From Gordius sp. MW1 (Eukaryota; Nematomorpha; Gordioida; Gordea; Gordiidae), in assembly GCA_964036665.1 (NCBI GenBank), contig OZ038528.1, positions 12,592,501 to 12,656,500 of the forward strand: a stretch of DNA of 64,000 bases. The letters are read 5' to 3'. The notes below the pieces were generated by a model. It was not told the DNA's origin and did no database searches. It saw nothing but the letters and a program-made list of their open reading frames with translations. Below, in pieces: positions 40,550-52,500 of this stretch. Positions within the stretch are counted from its first letter, which is position 1, and each line of letters opens with the position of its first letter. Made by a program: the position numbers and the translations under genes.

Positions 40550-43500
40550 CTGTAAAATAAAGAAATCAATTTAAAAATTAATTACTGTGCCCTTTAATTG
40601 TGGATTTCCTTTTATTACATCTAATTTCCCAACATCCCATTCCATCACTTTAGATTGTGGATCAAACGAAAAAACACCTTGAGTAGCAGTAAGATTCAAA
40701 TTTGATATTAGTTTAGGAAAGGTTATTTCCAAAATCATATTATCAATCTAATAAAAAAACAAATTATAATTAAAATTTTTTATAATGATACACAAAATGA
40801 TGTAGCGTGATTAAGGAAAAAACATATTTTATTAAATTAATTTAAATAAAAGCTGTGTTGGCGACAGACAAAACACACATGGAATAAAATTTAGAAATAT
40901 TGCTTAAATATAAATTATTAACCCGCGGAATATTGTCTTCAAAAAATATGATAAACATTTAGCTTTAATTACAAAAAGTATAGAAAATTTTTAAACCCAC
41001 TAAAACTTTGTTAAAATTTATATAAAAAATTTAGCTGTTTGTCACACTAAGGTGGTCAGCTTCTTTATATTGAAATTTAAACTAATTGCTTTAATTTTTT
41101 CCTCAACACCAAACCTAAAATAAAACAAAAAACTATGATTTTTTAATAAAAAAATGTTTAAAATATATAATGTAGAATTGTCAATTCGTTTATATGAATA
41201 TTGTCGTATAAAATCGGTGGGTTTGGATTGATAACCTAAGCAGAGGGAAATGGAACGCAATATTTAGGGCAATTATAGCCCATCCTCAGGAAAAAAAATA
41301 AAAAAGTAGAAGATGAAGTCTCAAAAAATATGTCATTATGGGGGATGAAAGGTCGAATTTCGGCCTTTTACGGTAGTCATGACGCTAAATTCAATGAACT
41401 TTTTAATTATTCATGTAGTGGCGGGTAAGACCTTTTTTCATAGGGAAATTTTTTTTTATTTACATTTGTCATTTAATAATGGCCGAAATGTCATTTCTAT
41501 CGTTGACTAGTCCCAAACCTTTTAAAATTGGAAACAAATGTTTTTTACCACCTATATAACAATTTAAATAAAAATGGGAGTTGGGCGACCATTTGTAAAT
41601 GGTAAAAAAGGCAAAATATGTACTTAATTATTTTGGGCTCCAAAATGAACAAAAAAATCTATCATTGCTATTTGAGCAATCTCATATCATAAATATCCAT
41701 AATTATAATAGTTTTGATACGAATTAGCACTACTACCACAATCCTTACCCCCCCCCCCTTTCCACCAATTCATAATCAAAACAAATCAGAACGAATGTTT
41801 GAGTGAAGTGCGGTTGTTGCTTTTATAGTGGGATTTTTCGCCCAATTGCCTATTCGGCCCTTGCCCTCTTTAAAATCACTTATCCGATTTATTAAAATTA
41901 ATCCCTTCACAGTTTCGCCACTATTCAGGTTTCGACCAATGCCAGAAACACGTTCACAGAGTGATACTAGACCGGGACAAGTAGAACCCACCAACACCGG
42001 AAGACTCCAGACACGCAATTCTGAGCCCTGCTGTTAGACCAGGGGTACCCGATGCGGGCCCAGAGTTGGTGTCACAGCTAGTGGAGCTGCAGAAGGAGCA
42101 AGCTCGAGCGAATCGAGAACAAATGGACATCATGATGGTCTGGCCCCCCCGAAGTGATAGGTTCCCCCAAGCCGCCAAAAACACCGGCGTTAATGTGCGA
42201 AGAAATAAAGAACCACGCAGCTGGTTTAGTGGTCTTACTAAAAAATCCTGACCAGAAAATACAAAAAGGGATAGACACGAGGCGAATTATGCTCTCAAAC
42301 TGTCGCAGCTATGTCTACCTACATCTCCGCTGGCTAGCCCATAGACTAGTGAATATGGTTAATTGTGTGTCAAATTTTCCTCCATTTTGAAGAGAGCAAC
42401 TGGTCTATTTTAACCATGTAATTTTGCCCTATAACAGTCAATTTACCGTCCTCGCGAGTTTATAAATTAAAACGAACGTCAATAAATTAATAGTATACAA
42501 AATATTGATGGCGCTATATTAATAAACAAACTTTAATCGCAATTTTTACATTTTTAATTTTTATGTATTTTGTAATGATATTTATTTTAAAATGCTGTTT
42601 TTGATATCTACTCAATTCAATATTTTTAAATTACCTTTTTAAGATTATTAATTTGCGAAAATTACAAATTTATATATGATCACCACTTTACCATGTTAAC
42701 ATCAAAATGGTGGAAAAAAGAATACACATTTTGTGCGTTGATGAGCAGTCTATCTACTCTATGGCCTAACCACAAAGTATATATAATTGGGCTACAGCAA
42801 CCAAACAAGATCAAACCTGATTAAATGAAATGGGGTTTAAATACCAAAAATAGCAACCCGGAAATCTTCTTAAGAAACAATGGTTTTTTCAGGGAGCTGG
42901 CAGGGGCAGAAGCCATAAGACGAGCTGAAACGTCAAGAAGAACTCGGCCCCTCCCACGCGTTATTTAAGGGTGGGAACGGAACATTGAAAAATAAAACCG
43001 TCGATCGGGCCAAATAAATCCATTTTACAGCATGGCCACAATCAATTCTATAATCATTTTTTAATAAAAGTTGGTGAAAAAAAATATATGAAATATTTGA
43101 ATTGACCAATTAACTAAATCCACGCATGCCCATAAATTAAAAATATTTTATATCAAAATTAAAGAGGAAACGAAACTCTTTCCAACGGTATAAAAAATAA
43201 AGAATGCCTTTATTTAATTATGTGAGATAAATATATTTTAAACATGCGAAAATTGTGGCTTAAAAATTGCACCAAGAAAATATGACTACATTTCAAATGT
43301 CTGTATTTTATTTTTCATGGTTATATATAAATATGTTAAAAAATTATGTTTCTCAAACAGTTAGACCTTCTTTTAATAAAAATCATACTTGTTTTGATCT
43401 ATTTTTACATTTAAATTTTTGGTGTAAAAATAAGGTAAGCATTTTAATTACAACATAATTTTTGTGGATTCAGAAAATTTTCATTGTTTTTGTATTAAAA

Positions 43501-46500
43501 GTTAAACGTTTTTTATTTAACGTGTAGCGCATAAAAGTTCTCAAGACGGAGCATGCAAAGCAAATACAATCCCGATCAAATTACCAATTGCTTCAATCAC
43601 TTAACAAAATGACACCTATAAAATTGAGGTCTTTTCATAAACATTTCAAACCCTAAAGACGGAATTTTTATCATAGCCTACTCTAACCATTAAAATCGGT
43701 CCATGGTTACATAGTTAAATTTAGCAATCAATTTTTTTGCATTTGGCTACTTTTGCATAAAAATGTACACCAAATCCAAAAAAAGGCTAAGTTCTTGTAT
43801 TGTAACTAATGCTAACTTAAGTACGGATTATTTACCATTCCACCCAATAATGGACTACTTTAATAAGTCTTAACCAATAAAAAAATGTCGTTCAAAAAAG
43901 CAATTTATTTCATACTAGACCCAATTGAAAAAATATAATTATGCTCAAATTCTTTAAAAAAAATTTTAAGCCTAATATAGTTTTAGTCTTAGGCTATTTG
44001 AGGCTTATTTAATTGTAGGCTTAATTTTTTAATTAAGCTTAAAATAGCTTCTTTTTCTAAGCGATACCAACACAAAAAAAATTAAACTTGCGAAAAAATA
44101 GGGGCGATTATTTGCTGATAAACTTGCAAAATGTTAAGACCTAATGACTAGCATCTAAATCGAAATCCATACAAAATCTAGTATTTCCGACGAGAGATCT
44201 TCAACAGACCGTTATTAGGTGTTTTTTTTCTCCAGAGTGCGTTGGCCGGCCCATTAAAAAAATGAAAATTTAAGCAATGATTTATGCTATTTTAATGATG
44301 TTTTTATAATCGGTGGATTTTAAGTCAACGATTAAAAAATAAATATAATATATCAATAATTTTAAAATTATAATTAAAGGCTAAAACAATAATAAAACGC
44401 AAGTAATTTTTTATTTATAAAAATGTAGCGAATTTTTTTAGATGTCAATAGCTTACCGTCTTCCCTAATGAATGCCTTTGAGAGATCGACAATTCAATTT
44501 TGCCGGTTGGGGTCAAGCTTGATTCATTATTAATTATTTTGTTGAAACTTATATGGCTGTGAATTTGAAATGGTAAAGGCGCAACGTTTTTTGAACTAAC
44601 ACGGTAAGCAAATAATCTAAATTGTCCATCAGGAGGTACAAAACAAATGTGTTTCTCATTTTCCCATCTTTTATATCGCACACAAGGATGAAAACTGACA
44701 TCGTCTAAAAGCCGTGGATTTACAAATGTCATGGTCAAATCTGGCATCCCGCTCAATTTGATAGAACTATCTATCTATAATAAATAAGTATCAAATTAAA
44801 TATATAAATTTAAAAAGTTGTTAGAGTGCTTTTCGGTAACACTTCCTTTCAAAAACTAATTTTTTTCAAACAAAATTTATTACAAAAAATCTATTTAATT
44901 ATAGTTTATTTTACAAAGTTAATTAATAATCAAGGAAAACATTTTGACGTGATAGATTTATTAATTTTGTGTAGTATAAAAAACGAGGGCCGGAAGGGGG
45001 AGAAGGGAAGGGAAGAGGGGAAGGGAAGGGGGGACGACTCATCTGTACTTCGTATAAATGTATCATATTTGCTATGCAATTTATGGGCTAGAAAGGTGGG
45101 AAGGGGCGATAATGCCTATAGGGGGGTTTAAATGCCTAATGATTAATTAATTAATTGCTATGCAATTTATGGGCTCGTTTTTGGTTGTCCGTTGTCCGTT
45201 GTCTGTCCGTTGTCCGTCCGTTACCCTCCCTATCTATTTGCATTGGGTATATTAGGTTATCGATTTTTTAAATTAATGCATGAGAAAGAGGTGCCCCACC
45301 CCTCATCTCTATCTCTCTCGCTGTGTTATTTTTTAAATTAATGCATAAGAGGTGCCCCCGGGCGGGGTCGGGTTTTAATTGCTATGTTAAATTAATGCAT
45401 AAGTATATCTATTCGTTTTTGATTTGGGTAACATTGATATTAATTGCTATAATTACCCTATGCCCTCCACTACAAGGGCCTATGCCTCTACTGATATGGG
45501 TTCCTGTGCCCCTACAAAAGCCTATGCCTCTATTAATGTGGGTTCGAACCCCGGCAAACGTTCTGAATTGCTGGTTCGATTCCCGGAGAGGGCAAAATTT
45601 TTTTTTATTTATTAAATTAAATTAATATATTTTTCCTGCTACTACCATTGATAATATGACTTTTTGGCCGTCCGCTTGTTCTATTATTGTTTCATTTTAT
45701 TATATAATAAACATAAATAAAAGTTGTTTACTTTTAATTGCTATGCAATTTAACTAGTTTTTGGGTTAGAATCCCGGAGTTTTTTTGACTCTTATGATTG
45801 TTCTTGTTACTATCATAGATAATAAGACTTTTTGGCAGTCCGCTGGCTGCTGACCAATGAAAAAAATGACCATTGGCCAAAATGCGAATCCGAGTTTATT
45901 TTTTCGTTTTTTTTTGACTATTATGATTGTTCCTGTTACTACCATTGCTATTATGACTTTTTGGCCGTCCGCTGGCTCCTGACCGATGGAAAAAATGACA
46001 ATTGGCCAAAATGTGAATCGAAATTATTTTTTTCGTTTTTTTTTGACTATTATGATTGTTCCTGTTCCTACCATTGCTATTATGACTTTTTGGCCGTCCG
46101 CTGGCTGCTGACCAATGGAATAAAATGACCATTGGCCAAAATGTGATTCGAAAATTTTTTTTTCGTTTTTTTTTGACTATTATGAATTTATATCCACTTT
46201 TACCGTGTCCTGGCTGCTGACCAATGGAAAAAATGACCATTGGCCAAAATGTGATTCAAAAATTTTTTTTTCGTTTTTTTTACTCTTATGAATTTATATC
46301 CACTTTTACCGTGTGCTGGCTGCGACCAATGGAAAAAAATGACCATTGGCCAAAGTGAGCATCAAATTTTTTTACCGTTTTTTTGGCTATCATGACTTAT
46401 AGAGTATCTGTTGGTACTGACCAATGGAGAAAAAATGACCATTGGCCAAATTTTTGATTTTTTTAATTAAAAATTGTTCAAATTCAACAAAAAATTTCTC

Positions 46501-49500
46501 CCAAACATTCTGCAAATTCATAACATTGTGCTGTTTTATAATATAATGTTTGTTAGACCCATAATCACTAAAGGCCGTAAAAACTAATGTAATACGCAAC
46601 TAGATGCAAACACTAAATCTAACCCTTGCCTATATTACATTTTACCTATAAATGGAAAATTTGTAATATAATTAATTAATCATTAGGCATTTAATACCCC
46701 CCTATAGGCATTCTCGCCCCTTCCCACCTTTCTCGCCCATAAATTGCATAGCAAATATGATACATTTATACGAAGTATAGATGAGTCGTCCCCCCTCCCT
46801 TCCCCCCTTCCCTTCCCCCCTTCCCTTCTCCCCTCCCCCTTCCCACGAGGGCCGAAGGCCCGAGTTATTAATTGCTATGCAATTTTATGGGCTCGTTTTT
46901 TGGTTGTCCGTTGTCCGTCCGTTGTCCGTTGTCTACCCTCCCTATCTATTTGCATTGGGTATATTAGGTTATCGATTTTTTAAATTAATGCATGAAAAAG
47001 AGGTGCCCCACCCCTCATCTCTGTCTCCCTCGCTGTGTTATTTTTTAAATTAATGCATAAGAGGTGCCCCACCCCTCATCTCTATCTCCCTCGCTTTCGG
47101 GCGGGGTCGGGTTTTAATTGCTACGTTAAATTATTATATAATAAACATAAATAAAAGTTGTTTACTTTTAATTGCTATGCAATTTAACTAGTTTTTGGGT
47201 TAGAATCCCGGAGTTTTTTTTGACTCTTATGATTGTTCTTGTTACTATCATTGATAATAAGACTTTTTGGCCGTCCGCTGGCTGCTGACCAATGAAAAAA
47301 ATGACCATTGGCCAAAATGTGAATCCGAGTTTATTTTTTCGTTTTTTTTTGACTATTATGATTGTTCCTGTTACTACCATTGCTATTATGACTTTTTGGC
47401 CGTCCGCTGGCTCCTGACCGATGGAAAAAATGACCATTAGCTAAAATGTGAATCAAAATTATTTTTTCGTTTTTTTTGACTATTATGATTGTTCTTGTTC
47501 CTACCATTGCTATTATGACTTTTTGGCCGTCCGCTGGCTGCTGACCAATGGAATAAAATGACCATTGGCCAAAATGTGATTCGAATTTTTTTTGACTATT
47601 ATGAATTTATATCCACTTTTACCGTGTCCTGGCTGCTGACCAATGGAAAAAAATGACCATTGGCCAAAATGTGATTTGAAAATTTTTTTTTCGTTTTTTT
47701 ACTCTTATGAATTTATATCCACTTTTACCGTGTGCTGGCTGCTGACCAATGGAAAAAAATGACCATTGGCCAAAGTGAGCATCAAAAATTTTTTTACCGT
47801 TTTTTTGGCTATCATGATTTATAGAGTATCTGTTGGTATTGACCAATAGAGAAAAAATGACCATTGGCCAAATTTTTGATTTTTTTAATTAAAAATTGTT
47901 CAAATTCAACAAAAAATTTCTCCCAAAAATCATGCAAATTTTTATCATTGTGATGTTTTATAATATAATGTTTGTTAGGCCAATAATCACTAAAGGCCAT
48001 AAAAACTAATGTAATACGCAACTAGATTCAAACACTAAATCTAACCCTAACCCTTGCCTATATTACATTTTGCCTATAAATGGAAAATTTGTATAAATAA
48101 TTAATTAAGCATTAGGCATTTAATACCCCCCTATAGGCATTCTCGCCCCTTCCCACCTTTCTCGCCCATAAATTGCATAGCAAATATGATACATTTATAC
48201 GAAGTAAAAATGAGTCGTCCCCCCTTCCCTTCCCTTCTCCCCTCCCCCTTCCCACGAGAACCGAAGGCCCTCGTATTATAAAACATCACAATGTTAAGAA
48301 TTTGCAGAATTGTTGGGAGAAAATTTTGGCCAATGGTCATTTTATTCCATTGGTCAGCAGCCAGCGGACGGCCAAAAAGTCATAATAGCAATGGTAGTAA
48401 CAGGAACAATTATAATAGTTAAAAAAAACGAAAAAATAAACTCGGATTCACATTTTAGCCAATGGTCATTTTTTTCATTGGTCAGCAGCCAGCGGACAGC
48501 CAAAAAGTCTTATTATCAATGATAGTAACAAGAACAATCATAAGAGTCAAAAAAAACTCCGGGATTCTAACCTAAAAACTAGTTAAATTGCATAGCAATT
48601 AAAAGTAAACAACTTTTATTTATGTTTATTATATAATAATTTAACGTAGCAATTAAAACCCGACCCCGCCCGAAAGCGAGGGAGATAGAGATGAGGGGTG
48701 GGGCACCTCTTATGCATTAATTTAAAAAAAAACAGCGAGGGAGATAGAGATGAGGGGTGGGGCACCTCTTTCTCATGCATTAATTTAAAAAATCGATAAC
48801 CTAATATACCCAATGCAAATAGATAGGGAGGGTAGACAACGGACAACCAAAAAACGAGCCCATAAATTGCATAGCAATTAATAACATATAACCAAAATAA
48901 TTGCGTTCAATACTGAATATCAATGAATTTATAAATAAGGGAAAAATAAATTTTATAGAAGATTGATATTAAATAATTTGTCTGAATAAATATATGAGCC
49001 AAAGTAAATCATTTAATCTAAACTCATTAATTTAATAAAAAAAACATCTTTTGTAAGTTATTTAGGTCTTATCTGATATGATATCGTTCCATGGGCGTAG
49101 CAAGCGTATTAGAGGGGGGCAATAACGAAGGGAGGGACAAAATGATCATTTTTTGAAATTTTAGCCATAATTATAATAAATCTAAAGAAATTTTTGGATT
49201 TAGAGGGGAACAGCAGCTCATCCTTGCCCCCCCCCTGGCTACGCCCATGTATCTATCTACGATTTATTAAGTAGTCGTTATGCAATGCGCCTAAGAATTA
49301 AAGAGCTATATAGACATAACGTAGTGAGCATGACAGGTTTTCTTGAAATGTTTCTTAAGAATTGCAGAGCAATTAAGATAACTGCCATATATTTCTTAGA
49401 TTTATATTCAAGCAAGAAATAACATAAAAAGATGACTATTTTTTATTAAAATTTTAATAAAATTTTTATAAACACTAAACTTTGAATGACAAAAATGTTA

Positions 49501-52500
49501 AGCACTAAAGTGAGTTGTATTTGTCTAAGGCTTTAGCGATGCAGTATCTTTTATTATTTTTTTGTTTATTTGTTTAAAATCCGTTGACAGTAATATAATA
49601 AAAATACATAAAATACAAAAACAAAATGCGTCAAATAATATAATAAAAATAAGCTATTATGATATAGCATTATCGAGAGGATATTCCAAAATTGACTTCA
49701 AAATAAAGAAGATTAGGGATTCGTCCTCCTGGCAGCATATCGCTAGCTGCTTTTATACCCTCTTTAAAATCGGGCGAAAATTTAATTTTTAATCTCACAA
49801 AACATGATTCCGACCCTCTGCTAACTCAAGCCTTGGAGCTTTGGAATTTGAATGTCACACCCGAGACCATTCAACCTCAAAGTACGAGACAGAAGGATTG
49901 AGATTCAGAACTTGTATCGTGCTCCGTTGATTATCTTTTATAGAGCAGCGATAATAGCCAGCACAATCTTAGGTCCCTCGCTTTTGTTGGTTCCCGGTCA
50001 CGAATGGTTTGAAGCCTATCCCGGCAAACTTTTGGGAATGCTGCTTGACGACCTTGAGCTTTAATATTCCATAGCTCTAAAATTGGGGATTAGTTACACC
50101 AAAGAGTTATCTTGTCGGAATTGTCTTACCATAGTAGACGAATATGCCAGGCACCCTATACTCTGCCTAGCAAACAAATATAAATATGTCAAGCCCACTA
50201 AAACCAATTTATTAATTCAAGCTGCCCTTAAAAAGGCTAAAATCCCTTCAATTCTTAAGCCGTAGGATCCCTCTCTGGAAGGTAGGATGCGCCCTGACGG
50301 CTCTACTCGGGTCCCCTGGCAAAATGGCCTATCCCTCAAATGGGATTTCACTCGCATTGACTTATTTGTCCCTTCCCATTTTAATTACGACCCTATCGTT
50401 ACCGCACAAAAATCCGCGAATTTAAAATTTTATCTGTCTATAAGAATGCCAAGTTTTTGTTTCACTAGATGGTACCGAATGTTTATACGGGGGAGAACGT
50501 CTTCCTACCTCTTTATAAAAAACTAAGGCCTGTTTGCCAAAGACGCCTCAACACGAAGCGATTAATGGAATAAAAATGTTGAGAACAATAAAGGCTTTGT
50601 ATTTATTGGTTTTCCGCCCCTCGACAACAGTCAAAGAATCATTGGTGTTGTTAGAGGGAACAATTAGGTCAATACAGGTGAAGTCCCATTTATGGTGAGG
50701 GCCATTGCTACATGGGGCTAAAGAAGAGCCATCAGGACGCATACGTCCCTCCAAGGAGGAGACTGATGGCTACTAGATGGATGGGATCTTTGCTCTCTTA
50801 AGAGCACTTTAAATTAAGGCATTGACCTTATTGTGCCGAACATAATTAAATTTGTTTGCCAAAAAGTGTAAGTGATGCCTGGCTTGTTCGTCTAAGAGTG
50901 TGCTACAATTTCGACAAATAAATGTCTTGGAAAATTTTACCCCTAGTCTATGAGTTATGGAGTACGAAGGTTCAGAGTCGTCCAGCATCATCCCGGTAAA
51001 ACAGCTTGGGTAGACATCTAGCAATTCGTGGCCTGAGCCAATAATAAAAACGACCTTAAATTAGAACCCTGGCTGGCATCGTTAATCGAAATAAGATAAT
51101 CAACGAAGCGCAACACAAGTCAGACATCCCAATCTCTTTGTCGTGAGGTTTGTGGCAGAGGTGTTACGGGATTGATATTGTTTTTTCAAATACCTAAAAC
51201 TATGAGTAGTCCTCTTTAACGGGGTACATCTTAAAAAAGATATCTTGTACGGATATGTAAAATAAATGAAACTAGAGATATTGAGGCAGGTGAGCGAATC
51301 CCTAAACCACCTGATTTAGTTGGTATGGAAGCTTAGCCTTGGAGCTTTGGAATTTGAATGTCACACCCGAGACCATTCAACTTCAAAGTACGAGACAAAA
51401 GGATTGGGATTCTGGACTAGTATCGCGCTCCGTTGATTACCTTTTATCGAGCAGCGATGATAGCCAGCATTACAACCTTAGGTCCCTCGCTTTTGATGGT
51501 TCCGATCCCGAGTGGCTTGAAGCCTATCCCAGCAAACTTTTGGGAATGCAGCTTAAAGACTTTGAGCTATCATATTCCATAGCTTTAAGGTTGGGGATTA
51601 GTTACAGCAGAGTATTCAATTGTAAAAAATGTCATACCGTTGTAGACGAATATGCTAGGCACCAGAGGTCAGATTTGTAAGGAATTTTCTGCCCGAACCC
51701 GGCCCGGTTCAATTCTCTAACCTCATTGCCCGCACCCTTCTGGTGTCCTCCCGAGCCCGCCCGAAACATTAATGCTGCCCGAAATGCCCGGCCCGAAATA
51801 TTAAATTTGCCTGTTAGGTCCGAAATTTTGCGACCTCAAATTATTTCAATATTTAAAAGTCGAAGGATTTTTTCAAATGAAACTTTTGTACTTTAGTTTT
51901 AATCATAATTGGTCAAAAAACGTAGTATTTGGTCTTTCTAAAATATTTGAGCTTAGCGATAGCGATGAGTGATAAGGGAATAATAAAGGCGAATTGGAGA
52001 AGCCTTGTTAAATCATTTGTTAAAAAAATTAAATGATATTATAATGAAATTTAACACTTTCAGGCGTTGTATCAATTTGGGATGACGATTTTGTACTATG
52101 TATAGACGGCACATGCGAATTACGAACAATGAAAGGGCTGCATAAATATAAATATTTTAATCCTTTCCATAACCTAGCTAGGGACTTGATGGAAATAAAG
52201 GGGTTCTGGCAAAAATTGTAAAAATAACTTGGGGACGGATGGCGATTTTTTTAGCATTTTTATATGCAATTTAATGAAAAGTAACAAAAAAATACACTAT
52301 CTAAAAAATCTCATTAAGCCCGAATTGCCCGAATCCTATCTTATTGGTGCCCGCCCGAGCCCGCCCGAAAAAAAAAATTTATGACAGTTGCCCGGCCCGA
52401 CCCGGCCCACGGGCCGGGCCTGTTCGGGCAGCGGGCCGGGCAATCTGATCTCTGCTAGGCACCCTCTACACTGCCTAGCAAACAAACATAAATAGGTTAG

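Larger units (their letters stand above)
44984..48890. repeat. 3.9-kb complex of inverted and direct repeats (foldback-like)
   Basis: Three modules recur. S1 is a G/A-rich tract plus gctatgcaatttatgggc. S2 is tccgttgtccg, tatctatttgcattgggta and aggtgccccacccctcatct. S3 is a tandem hairpin array. Order: S1 reversed (44984-45140), S2 (45146-45420), S3 (45690-46640), S1 (46680-46860), S2 (46867-47140), S3 (47131-48100), S1 (48105-48275), S3 reversed (48290-48640), S2 reversed (48640-48879). The interval from 45.15 to 48.88 kb is therefore bounded by an S2 inverted repeat and contains a ~1.4-1.7 kb direct repeat. No transposase, terminal signature or target duplication was found, so the class is unknown. 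Confidence 0.85.

Noticed and set aside
41042-41260. 72-codon minus-strand ORF in AP3M intron 7 as an extra exon
   Set aside because: Exon 7 joins exon 8 in phase, and the family has no residues to place between GKT and the following strand; no motif is present.
45420-45600. A functional tRNA gene
   Set aside because: T-arm/B-box sequences exist, but no cloverleaf of normal length could be closed and the acceptor pairing is imperfect.
45832-46240. ORFs of 98-114 codons on both strands in the hairpin arrays
   Set aside because: The peptides are themselves tandem repeats of the DNA unit (AVRWLLT / HFFHWSAASG) and overlap on opposite strands; they follow from the array.
46603-46625. Telomere-like ctaaccctaaccc near 48,036 and ctaaccc near 46,618
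   Set aside because: At most two units, present in one array copy and not extended; no interstitial telomere tract.
44984-48890. Mitochondrial DNA insertion (short hairpins and tRNA-like bits)
   Set aside because: No mitochondrial protein or rRNA segment was recognised; the repeats explain the hairpins.
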